This document shows positions 34,455-47,181 of a stretch of DNA of 64,000 nucleotides, one piece after another. The translations under genes were made by a program, and so were the position numbers. The notes under the pieces are model-generated. The model searched no databases and was not told where the DNA came from. It worked only from the letters and a program-made list of their open reading frames with translations. The stretch comes from Gongronella butleri. Taxonomy: Eukaryota; Mucoromycota; Mucoromycetes; Mucorales; Cunninghamellaceae. Positions within the stretch are counted from its first letter, which is position 1; each line of letters begins with the position of its first letter. The stretch is from the NCBI GenBank assembly GCA_025201375.1, contig JAIWZP010000025.1, positions 62,001 to 126,000 on the forward strand, in the 5' to 3' direction.

Positions 34455-37258
34455 ATGGCCAAGTCTTCAAAGTCCTCGACGCCACCTCCTCGCCCAGCCA
34501 AGAGTCGTCTGCGCAACATCTCGTCCAGCAAGCTTCTGCAGCGTCTTGCGCACGACTCTTCGGCGGACGAGCCTTCTACGAGCCAAGCGGAAGGCAACGA
34601 TACGTCTGTTCCCGCGCACCTTCTTGTTTTAGGCGACCAAATGACTGACGCCAAGGCTTATTTCGAGCAATTGCCGCCGGCCGCTCTTTTGGACGTGCCT
34701 GTGCAGCGTCGACGCACGATCAGCGTGCCCAGCAGTGCACGTCCTGTGCTGCAGCAACGTGCTTCTGTGGAAGTGAATGCAGGGGCTGCACCTGCGCCGC
34801 CCATGTCGTATTTTCCATCGTCTCTTACGCGCAAAGCGAGTAGCAGCAGACACAGCAGCGACGGATCCAATCACAGCGCGTCGTCCATTGTGCTCCCCAC
34901 ACGGGCGCCTTCCACCGTCACGAAAAAGTCGAGCAATCATCTCCAAACAATTGCAAACGCGTCTGTTGCGCCTTTGCCATCGTCGAGCAAGTCGCGTGCG
35001 CGTCGGCAATCGCGTGTCAGCCTGAATCGGCCGCCTTCCTCCACCATTGCCACCACCGTGGCAAGATCTGCCGGCGCTGGACGCTTGTCCACGTATTTGG
35101 CCCTGAACCGCGCCACCGTCATCCTCGATCGCCTCGCTCGATGGCACACATTCCTCAAAGCCGTCACCCAATGGCTCGACGAGACAGCAAAGCAGTCCAT
35201 GGCAATGGCACGTGGATTTTCCTCACATCGCCAATTGTTCCAAACCGAACTGGTCCCCAATCAAATCCCAGCCATTGACACCGTCCTCGCTGGCTTGCGC
35301 ATGGCTACCATGACCGCCGCTGAAACCCACCACACATTCGCATCCACATTGCTCGAAACACACCTTCCTGCCCTGATGCAATTGAGGCACCAATGCAAGG
35401 AAATGGCTCGCGTGTTGCGCACAGATCCCCGTCTTCTCTTGGATGAGCTGCTCCGTCGCGCTGCACAAACAAAAAAGGCCATGGACCATCTCCACAAAGT
35501 CTGCCAGGATGCGGACCGTGCAGATAAGCCCTCATCTGACCCTTGGCTCGCCAATCTTTGTAAATGCGAAACAAAACGAGAGAAAAAGTTGTAAAAAAGC
35601 GAGAAAAAGAACTAATTGACATTTTTTTCTTTTTTCTTTCTTGCCAAAAAGATGTGCTGCGCCAGCTGAAGCATGAAGTGGAGGAGGAGAACCGACTGCG
35701 GGGCCTCATGGTGCCGATTCAGCGCGAAATGGCGCTTTTTGAGGCCAAGGTGCTGCAATGTCTTAAGCCTGCGATTCGCGACGCGTGTTTGCATCTTGCG
35801 CCAACGATTTGGGATGGGTCGGCCGATGATGAGGCAGCACCATTCCAATGGCTGATGGAGCGTATCCTTCCAGACACGGAATGGGATCTTTTTGTGCGTC
35901 AAGAAGGCAAAGAATTGGTGGATGAGGAGCACGCGGTCAAGGATTATTTGAACATTTACTACCCGAACAAGCTGCACCCCAAGGTGGTGACGCTCAAGAC
36001 AGGTCGTATGCAGCGATTGATGCCTGGCCTTCGATCGCGGTTTGCCGAGCGCGCGTATGTGCTCACGCAAGGCGGGTTTCTGCATCAATTCCGCCCCGAT
36101 CACATGCATGAGCCCGAACGATCCATCTTTGTGCCCGGTGCTAGCGTCCACACCGTCGACGACTGCACTCTCGAGATTCGCGTGTCGCGCGTCAAGACAT
36201 ACGTCATCCAGGCATTTTCTTCGCATGATGCTGCCGATTGGCACGCGATTCTGAGCGACATGGCCCTTGGCAAGCTCGCATTGATTCTGCCGCGCCCACC
36301 ACGCCGTCTTCCACCCACCATTCAGCCACAACAAGCTGAACCTGTGCCTACATCGTCCTCCACCACGTCCCTGGCTCTCACTCAGCAAGAGAAACATCTC
36401 GTCGAAAGTGGTGTGGACGACCCCGTAGCTACCCCAATGCGCGCACCACCACCAACACCGCCATCCGTGTCGACATCAACGGCCGCTAGCGCGATGGAAT
36501 CTATGCCATTGGAACAGCAAAACGCGCTTCCGACGCCAAGCTCGTCCACCACTCAGCAACATCAAGAGCAAGAACGCGACCAAGAACATGAGACACTGCA
36601 AAATCAACAAAATTCACGTTCACTCACCGCTCAAAGTGGCCAAATTGTGCAACAAGATGAGGCCGCTATGGCTTCTTACTCATCGTCATCGCTTGCACTC
36701 CCCCTGGCCGCCGGTGCTTCTGTTTCTGCTTCTTCTGCTGCCGCCAATAACGCGGAAAACGAGCCCAATGCATCCACCTATACAATCACGCGTCATTCAC
36801 CTCGAATTGCACCCAATGCCGATGCGCCTCCCCCTGATGCTCTCCCCCCGCAATACCCGCCAACCCTCGAGCAATTGCAATTGCATCAACAGCAGCATGG
36901 TGGTGGTGCGGGAGCCGATGTGGATGACGACGATTCGAGCAGCACATTTAGCGGGCATTCCGTGTCCACCGTGACAACCCGCTATAGCATGCTTCCGACC
37001 ACATCCAATCAGCAGTACACGACCGACCCCGAGACAAGCTCCATCTTTACGCAGTACGAGGACGCCGCATCCCACATCTCGTCCCATCGCTTGTCCACTG
37101 TTAGCACTCAATTCGAGGATGCCGCCTCATCCCTGTATTTTTCTTCTCATTCCACCCGCGCATCCACCCTTTCCTTTGATTCGGCCCTGTCCCACGACTC
37201 GTTGATCGATTTGCCACCAGAGCCATTGGTCATCCCCTCTGACCATCCCCAAAACTAG
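34455..37258 (+). CDS. Slm1/Slm2-like BAR and PH domain protein
   Basis: Two exons (34455-35559, 35652-37258) give 903 residues. Residues 1-200 are Ser/Pro-rich and disordered with several RRxS/T sites (for example VQRRRTISVP). A helical BAR-like region of about 200-450 includes ARWHTFLKAVTQWLDETAKQ, ETHLPALMQLRHQCKEM and the coiled QLKHEVEEENRLRGL. A PH domain covers about 478-580, starting VTLKTGRMQRLMPGLRSRF and ending AADWHAILSDMALG. The rest is a low-complexity Ser/Gln/Thr tail. The BAR-then-PH order and YPNKLHPKVVTLKTG linker match fungal Slm1-type PI(4,5)P2-binding TORC2 effectors at eisosomes. Yeast Slm proteins are shorter; the long tails here are extra. The single intron has a GTAAATG donor and carried T. 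Confidence 0.82.
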
Positions 37259-37432
37259 CCGCATCCCCTTTCCTTTTTCACTTTCTTGCCTTTTTCTTCT
37301 CCTTCATGCCTCTTCAAAAAAATAAATACATAAATCTACATCAGTGCCACATTGTAATCAATGGAGCTCAACGACGCATGGCAAGAAAAGGACGGCACAA
37401 CATAGGCAAATCAATTTTTCGATATATATACA

Positions 37433-37466
<34 letters not shown>

Positions 37467-37479
37467 CGACCCTTCTTTC
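37259..37479. terminator. 3' end of the Slm1-like gene
   Basis: AAAAAAATAAATACATAAAT at 37316-37335 provides overlapping AATAAA-type polyadenylation signals about 60 bp past the stop. A 28-nt poly-T run follows (37437-37463). Confidence 0.4.
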
Positions 37480-38455
37480 CCTCCATCATGCTTCTGTTTA
37501 AAATTAAACGCAAACAACTTGACAGGTGCTGCATCTTTCTTGTTAACGTTGAAGCTTAACGGTCCTGAGAAAGAAAAGTTAGCCATAGCGAAACCCATTT
37601 TTGGACATTTTTACATTTTGCGTGTTTTGCCCGCTAGACGACCTTGTCAGAAAAGTCAGAGCACGTATGAATAGAGATTTTGATACGTCGAGCTAGTAGC
37701 TAAAAGCCCACAAGACCTTGGAAAACAATCATTTACGCGTTAAACACTATAATCGGACGCTGATCGCCAAATATCTAGTATTAAGAGGAGCACAGTTGTT
37801 GCTTTCGCGCGCCAGAACCGGAATCAGTTGTGGGGCCAGCTTCAGGGGCACTTTAATTGAACTGATGCGCTCAAATCGCGCTTTGTAAAAAAGGGAATTA
37901 TGAGAATGCCATTTTCGCGGGATTTTTTTGAAAGTCGGCAACGTTTCAGCATGCACGTGTGCCTGCGTGTCATAGGATTGCATCGGTTCAGTTACCTTGC
38001 GAGAGCGCATCTCAATGGCGAGTAATATCAGATTAACGTGATTTTCACTAAAAAGCGCGTTTGCTCGACATTGCCGTTATTTCATAAGGTTGAAACTTTG
38101 TCAGCCACACGGGACTAGGCTGGAAGTAAGTCTGCTATACGCAGCGAGGAGCCTCAGTGAAGCAAAAGCGAGATGATTCAAGAAATGCAAAACTCCATCC
38201 TTTCGCGTTGGGCACGTTCTTTGCGCGTATTGATCTATTAGAAATCAGGTGCACTGCATGGTATACGTCGTCCGCTACATCTTTGTCTTGTTTAGCGAGT
38301 GGTACAACGGCTAGAAAGAGAATTGCACCATTGCGACAATATAAAAAAAAATAAACATGATTTTATCAACTTGTAACTAGTCAAATATCTTGAAATCTGG
38401 ATCAATGGCATAGAACTCGTTGCCTTGTACAATTTTCATCTTCCAAGTAAAGCGC
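37480..38455 (+). repeat. Dispersed repeat family B, copy 3
   Basis: About 975 bp, collinear with the inverted copy at 24610-25615 along its whole length and with 23560-24350 over its right three quarters. The left edge abuts a poly-T run at 37463, and the right edge is at CAATTTTCATCTTC near 38435. It lies between two convergent genes. Small open frames inside it are not conserved between copies and are not annotated as genes. Confidence 0.8.
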
Positions 38456-38816
38456 TCGATGTCGTCGAGCGTCACGCTGGTCATTAATTTTGTCATTCTG
38501 ATGTCATCCGCTGCTGCAGTGTCAAGCAGTGCCACCTTGCACGCGTTTGCGCACACACATGCATTTTTACTCTTTTTCTTGCATTCGTGCCATTAATGTG
38601 GACAACGTCGATTAAGCGGCCTTGTCGAATGGGAAATCCATGTAAAGACGCTTTTTTGAGGGGTTGTTTCATGAAGTCCAGGAACGCGGATAAAAAGGGG
38701 TCACAGCCAAAATCGTCTCTGCCAACTTGAAATCCCTCTTGCCTTCAGCCATCCATGATCCCCCCCTTTTTTTTCCCTTTGTTTTTGTTCTGGCCAAATT
38801 GAACCACTTTTTTTTT

Positions 38817-41800
38817 TTATTCTACAGAGACATGCTGAGTGTTCAATTGATAATACAAAGATTTTGTTTCTTTTAAGCATTGGCAGCCGCAACCTGTGGG
38901 GCACACCTTTTCATTTGCGAACCATTCCTTGATGTGGTGCTCGTGGCCGCCATGCTTGCATTGAAGGCAAAAGTGGAGGAGGCCCCTGACAAGTTGGTGG
39001 CAGATGGTGCATTTGATTTGTGTGCGAATCTTGCGACATTGGTGGCACACACGATCGGAGCCGGCGACGGGCTGGTGGCACATGTAGCAATGGATTTGTG
39101 GGTTGTCGGTAGCATTAGCTGCACGCTGCTGCTTTTTGGAGAGGAATTGAGTGTGCATGGCTTGCAAAACCTCGGCACGCTCGTTCAACAAGCCTTGGCG
39201 ATACAGAATGTCGGCATATTGCCATCGTGCCATGTCGCAGGCGCCAATTTTGTCGGGTGGGATGAGGGGCATCGGGTTGTAAATGAACATTTTCTCGCTG
39301 TCGAAGCACTCGACATTGGTGAATTCGATGGACAATGGGTCATTGGCCAAGACGTCGCCTTCCTTGCTTGTGACTGTGACGGCATGTGGGACGACATTTG
39401 TGGACGAGAGCGGGATGGCGCCTGGAGGCGGGACGGCGGCAGTGATGGCGGCAGCAGCCGCGGTGACAGCAGCGGTGGCGGCGATGGACGGCGGCGTGAT
39501 GGGCGTTGTGTTGCTGTTGGACATATTGGCTGTGGGTGTCATGATTGTGTTGAAGGGTGGCGTCCATCCAAACGAATTACGCGATTGTTGGCTCATACTC
39601 AATGGCTGCGCGAGTCCAGCGGCCGGCGAAGATCGCAATCCAGGCATTGTATTCGTCGGCATGGTCAATCCGCTGTACGTCGCCATGGCCCACGGCTGCA
39701 CAGCTGTCGTCACCTTGTGCACTTCTCGCGCACCGTCTTCCTCGTCGTCGCCATCCTCCTTTTCAGCGTCCGCCTTGTCCGCGGCAGGCGTCACATCGCG
39801 TGGCGAGTCCACGAGCGGCCGCGCCGCTGGCTTGCCCTTGCTGTCCCAAAAATAAGACAAGAAGTTGGTCTTGCTGCTGCTATTCGTCGTGCTGGACGTG
39901 GCGGCGGCCGTTGTGTTGCTCGTGCTGCCCGTGTTGCCCGTCGAGAGATCAGCTTGCACGGTTTTTGCCTTTGTCCGCGCCTGTTGCTGCGCCAACGTAT
40001 GTGATACGGGCTTGGGCTTCTTCCACGAGAAGTAATCGGTCGATTCTTGCTCACGCACGGCAGCAGGTGGCGGTGGCGGCTGCAATGGCAACACCGGTGG
40101 CAGCGAAATCGTGTTTTTCGCTCGCAAGGACGCGCCCTTGAATGACGGACGGCTAACTGCAGGTAGCTCACTAAACGTGCACGCGAGCAATGCTGCCGTC
40201 TGAATATCCCCAATGCTAATGGCGTGATCGATCCTAAGAAAATTTAAAAAAAAGAGTGAGATTTTTCTTTTTTTTTTCCCTAAATTCCTCTCTTTCCCCC
40301 CCCCCACTAACTTACATGCTAAGGACGAGCTGGCGGCCAAATGGATGAGCGCCCCAGCGGACGCGGCGTTTGCGTGTTTGCTCGTTGTTCACGTCGGGCG
40401 ATTGGGAAATATAGCCACGTCCAAGCAATTCGTTGATCTCGGCGAGTTTGGAATCGCGTAGCCACATGGGGTCGGACGCGATGATCTGCAGGTCGGGACG
40501 GTGGTAGTGCACAAGATCAAACACCTGGTTCATGCGGCTCGGCAGGTCCAATGGCACGCATTCGCGCAAAATCTCCATCGCAAGCATCCACATGCGCGCC
40601 ACGTCCGTGCGCTCGTGCTTTTTGTACAGCGCGGCGTTTTGCCCGCACGCTTTGATCGGATCATGGGGCAACAGCCTGTCCATGGAATAAAAAGAAAAAA
40701 ACGCGTCAATGACACGCTTTTTCAAAAAAAAAAAAAGCGATGTTTTACCTGAGATCTTTGGTCATGTCCAATTGCAATGGCAGCAGATGCGTGCAATCGG
40801 TGATGCACACATCATGGGTGAAGCGGTCGGCCTCGGAGCCGTGGTATTTGGTCGTCTTGATCATGGGGTCCAGCATATCGGTCTTGAAATAAATCGAGTC
40901 CATGTTGGCGAGCCCATCGTCAATGTCGTCGGGATCGTCGTCGTATTCGCCAAAGGCGCCGCTTCCATCGACCATGACGCCGGCGTGGCGGCCCTGGCGT
41001 GACATGGCGGCAATCTCCTTGTACTCTTCAAATTGCTCGTACGATCGCGGGTGCTTGTAAAAGTCGTGATACGTGTGCTCGAAATACTCGGCATTGCTTG
41101 CGCTGCTGGAAGGACTGGCGCCCTTGTGCACCACCTTGGCGCGCTTGTTGCTGTTTGGATCGCGCAATCGCAGTGTCGAGAAGAAACACACCAATTGGCC
41201 TGATTTCAGCAAAAAAAAAAAAAAAAAAAAAAAGTGGTTGGCAATGACAAAAAAAAAAAAAAGTTCCCTTTTTCTTACCATTGCCAGAAAAGACGCCGCC
41301 GCAGAGCCTGGGAAAAGGTACCTTTGTGTCGGCCGATTGCCGGGACGAAAGATCGACAATGCCATTTTCGCTCTGGATGCTGCCGCGCTTGCCATGGATG
41401 CCATAGGTGGGCATGAGCGATGGCACAAAGATATCGTCGTCCGAGTCATGCTCGGCGGTCCACGCAGAATATGCCGGCTGCATGCCATCAGCCGCGCTCA
41501 ATTCAGTTTCCGTGCCATTGGCTTCTGGCAGCGGCGGCATCATCCCATTGGCCTCCGTTGCGGGCGCAACAGGAGTCGTGGGCGTCACGGCCGTTGACGA
41601 CGCGTTGGACGCCGCATTGTGGACAGCTTTGGCCTTGCTGAGACGTGATTCATCGTCATGCATTGTTTCGCCCAGCAAATAGCGCAAGCACGGCTCTAAG
41701 CACCATTGCTTTTTGGACGTATAGCTGGCGGCGAGCGCGTTTAGGTCTTGCGCCATGTGCGTGCGGTAGTAGATGGAGATCATGCTGTTCTTTTGAATAT

Positions 41801-44105
41801 CAAACTCGGGCGCGCTATTGTCGGGATACTGTTGGCTGAACCGGATCGTAATGCGCAAAAATGCCGTCCCGCTCTCGGTCCATGGACCATGGAGCGACAC
41901 GGTACATGTGCGTGCCGCGGCATTGATCTAGCAAAGGGGGTCAATTCATCCATTTCTCTCATTTTTTTCTCGAGTTTTTTTTTTAATACCTTTTCGGTCT
42001 TGACACCCACGGACGCATATTTGTTGAGCACCGTGGACAATTCATCCTGCAGCGACTGGTACGAGCTGCCAAAGGTGGCGGGCTGGCTGTTGAGATCCGG
42101 GCCTGTTGAGATGGTTTTGACATTTTGCATCCAAAGCAGCGGATTGATGGTATACTTTTGCTCGCGGTGTGAGGCTGCAGACAAATTGTAGCTCCTTGAA
42201 TAGTGGACATTGCCGGGGGCCAGGTTGTTGAACGGCTGGGTATTGAGAGAGAACAATTTTACGGGCGCAATCGCTTCGGCAATCGACCGCGACCGCGCAT
42301 CATTCTGCACATCCTCGACGGGCGCTTCCTGATACGAGTGCGAATGATAGCTGCCATCTTTCCCAACAGCTACCGACGGCACGCGATAACACGTCTTTTT
42401 GTCGCTTGGCCGGTGGCCCACCGCCTTTCAAAAATAAAACAGGATGAGATGACATGATGTTTCCTCTTTTTTTTTTTTTTCATACCTTCATGATGTCGCT
42501 TGACACGGGCCAAAGACGCAGGTTCTGATCCTTGGACCAGGTGACCAACTGGAACTCGCGATCATCTGAAAAAAAAAAAGCGATGAGAAAGGCCAACTTG
42601 GGGCAAAAGTCGCGCTTTTACCTCCGTCGTCGCCGAGGCCGCCCTTCCAGCGCCAGACAAATTCCTTGACAGTATTGGTATGGCCCTCAAAGAGGTGCAC
42701 GGGCTTATCGGGCGTGGCACGGTTATACAATTGTAGCGTGGACTCGGAGCGCTGCGGCATCGTGAGGATGCCATGACCAAACGGCGTGTTACGAGCACGC
42801 CACACGGGCGAATTCGTCACAATGGTCTCCTCGGCTTCTTCGGGAGTGTGAATGTTCCAATGCTAGAATAAAAAGGGGCGATTAGACGCGCTTACACGGC
42901 GAATCGCGCACTTTTTTTTTTTTTTTAATACCTTGACAAGCATGTCCAAGCTGCAGGTGACAATGTCATGGTCGTTTTGCCGACTCCAATCAATGCCGTA
43001 GATTTTTTTCGAGTGGGCTGTGATGCTCGTTACCGGCACAGCCCCTTTCTAAAAAAGTCAAAATCACAAAAATTAGTCTATTTGAGTGCCACGCGACGCG
43101 CCACGACGCGTCAAACACGACAGACTTACGCGCATGTCCCAAATCTTGACTTCCTTGTCATGCGACGATGCAATCAAATGCTCGTTTTTGAAATTAAATT
43201 TGACTTGTGTGGCCGCGGCTGTAAAAAAAAAAAAAGAAAACAAGGCAGCGATCAGCGCACGTTCAACGGAGAAAAAGGGTGGCGACATGATCTTGTTACC
43301 ATTCCAAGGCGTGAATGAGTTGGCTGCGCGGTAGTAATGATCATGATCATAGCTCTGACCGGCGCAGCGCAAGTCCCAGACGCGAACATAAGTGTCAACG
43401 GCGCATGTAGCAACAATGTCAGGGTGGTGTGGCGACCAATTGATGTCGGAGATGGCGCGTGCGTGCGCATTGAGCGTGTGTTCAATCGGTTGCGAGCTCG
43501 AGCTTAGGTTCCAGATCAAAAGTTTCTGGTTTGACTAGAAACATGTAAAAAAAAAAAAAGGCGGGAAAAATGAGCAACATAAATTTCTTGACAAAAGGAA
43601 TGTAAAGGCTGCCTTACAGTCGACGCGACCCACGCATCACGGCACACGTAGGGGCTCCATTGGATGTCGGAAACCTCCCATTTGGACATGTGGGGCAAAA
43701 TACGCGGAATCAGCCATGGATTCTCGAGATCGATAATGACAAGGCCCTGCCGCCTAGAAAAAAAAAAGAAAAAGAACAAAGAGGGCGTGTCAGATACGCA
43801 CACACACGCGCGCAATTGTCGACTCCTTTTTACCCGGCCAAGACGACGTCGCGGCATGTGGGGCTGATACTGAGGCTGCCCACCGAGTGGTGCAGCCGGA
43901 TCTGCAACGACTGGTAAAATGTATCTTCCTTTGGCAGCTCCGACGACTGCTTCTTATGTAGACTGTTACTTTTGTTGCCATTGCGGCACGACAATGGCGA
44001 CGTTTGCTGAGAATCGTCCATTGGCGTGCTGCCATTGCCTGCTGCCGGTTCATGCTGCTCATTCGTGCTTGGCAACGTGCCGGTCTCTTGTTGCCTTTCC
44101 TCCAT
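38817..44105 (-). CDS. WDR59: SEA/GATOR2 complex subunit WDR59 (Sea3/Mtc5)
   Basis: Twelve exons on the minus strand (44105-43834, 43753-43618, 43534-43300, 43218-43130, 43048-42932, 42862-42622, 42565-42486, 42424-41990, 41927-41279, 41199-40749, 40675-40316, 40233-38817) give 1493 residues, longer than human WDR59 (about 970). The N-terminal WD40 propeller (about 75-400) has repeats such as DINWSPHHPDIVATCAVDTY, SSHDKEVKIWDMR and VTWSKDQNLRLWPV. An RWD domain follows (about 505-615: YPDNSAPEFDIQKNS). The last 90 residues form paired zinc fingers ending in a RING (HCYMCHQPV, CHQCRKI, CTICHQLVRG, GHEHHIKEWF, CPTGCGC). The complex sits at the vacuole and controls TORC1 in response to amino acids. 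The extra length is Ser/Ala/Thr-rich linker, mostly in the 1.4-kb last exon. The start codon MEERQQ is the first ATG in frame. Confidence 0.9.
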
Positions 44106-44836
44106 GGCAACAGCTGTAAAGGAAGCAACAAAAAAGTTGGTCGTAAAAAGAGTAAAGAAGAAAAAAAAATGAAAAAACGAAGACGACTGTGGAGAAAGAA
44201 GCAATAGGCCCGCCCGCCTGGACACAATAGACAACAAATTCAACGTCCGCCCGCTTTCATTTTTTGACGCGCCTCCAATTTGCCCCTCTAGTCAAGGCCA
44301 GGCGCGTGAAATACCAATTTCTTGCAAAAAATGGCCCAATTTGATCATGAGTGCCGAGATTCACGAGCTCTTTGAAAAGGATTAGACGTGAAACGCGTAC
44401 AAGCACCGACTGGCAAGAACAAAAAGAAAAAAACATCGTCATGATCGTGTACGTACAGGGTCAAAAAAAAAAAAAAAAAAGGATCAATTTCGAATTTTAT
44501 GCGATTTTACGGGGCCCGCGTGAGTGCCGTCCTCTCCTTTTCACTCCAATGAGCGTACCTTGCCTTCATGCATCAGCCCCTCTTTGACCAAATGCCCCCT
44601 ATGCGCTGAATCAGACCAATTGGACAAACACGCTTGGATTTTGGGCTCATATCATTGTACATTGCGATTTTCCTTTTTATTTTTAGGTATGGTTGCTCAT
44701 ATTATGGTGCCCATGAGATTCGTCATGTCAAAAAAGACACGTAAAGAGCATCAAAAAGAGCAAAAAAAAAAAAAAAAAAAAAGAACAAATAAGAACAAGG
44801 AGGAGAAAATCAAAAAAAAAAAGGGAGAACGGAGAT
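44106..44836. other. Upstream region of WDR59
   Basis: About 730 bp between the WDR59 start and the glutaminyl cyclase stop. A-rich runs at 44463-44480 and 44762-44780 on the plus strand; no gene was found. It should hold the WDR59 promoter and the 3' end of the cyclase transcript. Confidence 0.45.
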
Positions 44837-45916
44837 CTACAATTCGCCATGGGGGATGGGGTCTAATTCCAGGTATTCGCAGACAAAGGCGCGGAAGAGG
44901 ATATCGAGGTTGGCAATGACGTGCGGATCGAGATGTTCGGCGTCATCAAGTGGCGTGTGCCAAACCTCTGGGAATGGCGATGGGATGAGATGGAGGATAG
45001 GCACGCCTCGATCACGGAAAGGCAAATGGTCGTCCTGCATGGCGTGGCTGTGGTACGTGAGCATCGTGTCCTCGGCTGGGAACATGGGCAGGATCGGCTC
45101 GTCCTCTTTGTCGTATTTTGCCCACACATCGTCACTCATGGTGAATAGACGCTGCTCGAGCGCCACAAGGCGATGGAATAGCTGGCTCGTGGACCGGAAA
45201 TAGTTGTGGAACGTCACGTCGGGTGTTCCCAGAAGATCAAGCAGCACAAGGACGCTGATTTGATCCAATTTCGACGCTTTAATATCCGGATGTCGCTGTG
45301 GGAGCGGCGATGTCTCCCAAATTTGTGCAAGATGCTTCGCGCCGTAAATCGAGTCGTTCGATGTCCACTTTACAAATGCTTCTTCGCCGTCAAAAAAGAT
45401 GAATTGCAGCGTCGTTTGCTCCTCGGGCCGCTTGGCTTTGCGTCGACCCCCCGACCACGTCGATGTCATGCCCAATTGGTCATTTAGCGTCGCCCCCACG
45501 GACATGAGAAGCGCACACGGCACAGCCGAGTCGGTGGCGCCAATAAAAGGCTGATCGCTGCGCATCGAGTCATAATGGGCCGCAAGAACAAGCCTTTGTT
45601 GCACACTCGGCTCCTTGGTCACAATAATGTTGGCGAATTCCTTCTCACCCAAAGGTGTCGGCGCCGTGAACACGTCCAGCTCTACGTGCCAATTGAGCTG
45701 CTCGAAATGCTGCACGATATGCTCGCGCACTTGCTTGTTGCCAGGCGTTCCAGACACACGCTCAACAAGCAAGGGATGCAGCCACGCGCCATCGTCAATG
45801 GCAAGCTGTTCGCGTTGCCCCACCTGCCACACCTTGCGCAGCGAATCGTTCGACAAGGACCGGTATGCCTGCGCAGAAAGCAAAAAAAGCGCGAACACCA
45901 GCGCAAAAAGCTTCAT
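44837..45916 (-). CDS. Glutaminyl-peptide cyclotransferase (M28 family), secreted
   Basis: A single uninterrupted exon of 359 residues, unusual in this intron-rich window. The N-terminus MKLFALVFALFLLSAQA is a signal peptide. The M28-type zinc site of glutaminyl cyclases is visible: LAAHYDSM, GATDSAVPCA with the metal Asp, FFDGEEAF with the catalytic and metal Glu pair, and the C-terminal PILHLIPSPFPEVWHTPLDD with the metal His. GTPGNKQVREHIVQHF is typical of the family. The enzyme converts N-terminal Gln (or Glu) of secretory-pathway proteins to pyroglutamate. An in-frame ATG further upstream (46105) exists, but starting there would bury the signal peptide behind a Lys-rich stretch, so 45916 is chosen. 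Confidence 0.9.
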   Translation of the reverse strand: MKLFALVFALFLLSAQAYRSLSNDSLRKVWQVGQREQLAIDDGAWLHPLLVERVSGTPGNKQVREHIVQHFEQLNWHVELDVFTAPTPLGEKEFANIIVTKEPSVQQRLVLAAHYDSMRSDQPFIGATDSAVPCALLMSVGATLNDQLGMTSTWSGGRRKAKRPEEQTTLQFIFFDGEEAFVKWTSNDSIYGAKHLAQIWETSPLPQRHPDIKASKLDQISVLVLLDLLGTPDVTFHNYFRSTSQLFHRLVALEQRLFTMSDDVWAKYDKEDEPILPMFPAEDTMLTYHSHAMQDDHLPFRDRGVPILHLIPSPFPEVWHTPLDDAEHLDPHVIANLDILFRAFVCEYLELDPIPHGEL

Positions 45917-46116
45917 TTTTTGAAAAAAAAAAAAAGGGAAAGCGACGGGGAAAAAATAAGATTTTAACTGGGCAAGGGGTGGCATTTTCTTTTTTTTTTT
46001 TTTTGTCGACCTTTCTTTGAAATTCCGATTTCCCTTTTTGCGGGCCGAATGGCACAGTTCTCTTTGCACCTCTCTTTTCACCTTCGTTCTTTTTCGAACC
46101 TCCACCTTACCCCACC
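45917..46116. promoter_or_regulatory. Compact divergent promoter of glutaminyl cyclase and SDO1
   Basis: Only 200 bp separate the two start codons. The region contains poly-A (45921-45932) and poly-T (45990-46004) runs, possibly nucleosome-excluding, and a T/C-rich stretch before SDO1. No TATA box was seen. Confidence 0.5.
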
Positions 46117-47181
46117 ATGCCTATTCAACAGCCCATGTCCCAGATCAAGTGCGTTTCTAGTGTTCTTTTTATCCATTGATTGCTTACTGACCGTCCTTTT
46201 TTCTTTTTTTTTTTAGGCTGACAAACGTGTCCATAGTGCGTTTGCGCAAGGGTGGCAAGCGTTTTGAACTTGCCTGCTACAAGAATAAGGTCATGGAGTG
46301 GCGCTCCAACGTGTAAATGAGAGAAAAAGAGGAATTGGGAGGGGGGAGGGGGCATGGCGCTCATTCTTCCATTTTTTTTCCCCCATAGTGAAACGGATTT
46401 AGATGAGGTGTTGCAGATCCACAGCGTGTTTCTCAACGTGTCCAAGGGCCAGGTTGCCAGCAAGGATGATTTGAAAAAATGCTTCAAGACAGACGACTCG
46501 GACAAGGTCATCCAGGAGATCCTCAAAAAGGGCGAGCTGCAGGTCGCCGAAAAGGAACGCTCCAACCAGCTCGAGTCCATGTGGAAGGACATTGCCAACA
46601 TTGTCACCGACAATTGCGTCAATCCACAGACAAAGCGCCCCTACACTGTCACCATGATCGAAAAGGCCATGCAGGATCTTCATCTCAGCGTCAATCCCAA
46701 GCGCAGCTCAAAGTCCCAGGTAAAAAAAAAAAAGGAAAAAAAAAGCGCGTCATGACACGCTCAATCTCATTTTTTTTTTTTTGGTTCTAGGCGCTCGAGG
46801 TGATCAAGCAGTTGCAGGAAAAGCAAGTGTTGCCCATCCAGCGCGCCCAGATGCGCGTGCGCATCGCCATGGCCGAGGGCAAAGAGTCCAAAAAGATGCT
46901 CAAGGAAAAGATCATCCCTCTCGTCACGTCTGTCGAGGAGGAGGACTTTGATGCGGCCGAATACGAAGTCGTAAGTCAAGGACACTGAGGAATTACGGAG
47001 TATCGCGAAAAACTGACACGTCTTTCTTGTTGTTTCTTTCTTTTTTTTTTTGCAGATTGCGCTCGTGGATCCTGGCAAATACCGTGCTATCAACGACCTG
47101 CTACAGGCCGATGCCAAGGGCAAGGGCAAGCTGGAAATCATGAATCTGCGCGAAAAGGAGGAGGGCGACGAGCAATTCTAA
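46117..47181 (+). CDS. SDO1: Ribosome maturation protein SBDS/Sdo1
   Basis: Five exons (46117-46148, 46217-46312, 46389-46719, 46791-46970, 47056-47181) give 254 residues, the standard length. The FYSH domain reads [20 protein letters not shown] and [20 protein letters not shown]. The central domain has [20 protein letters not shown], and the C-terminal ferredoxin-like domain has [13 protein letters not shown] and [13 protein letters not shown]. With the GTPase Efl1 it releases Tif6 from pre-60S ribosomal subunits in the cytoplasm. The first exon is short (10 codons and two bases) but begins [11 protein letters not shown] in phase with the conserved LTNV. AATAAAA near 47334 may be the polyadenylation signal. 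Confidence 0.95.

Noticed and set aside
39283..39855. 190-codon plus-strand frame rich in Ala, Val and Gly inside WDR59
   Set aside because: It is antisense to the Ser/Ala/Thr-rich linker of the last WDR59 exon; no domain is seen.
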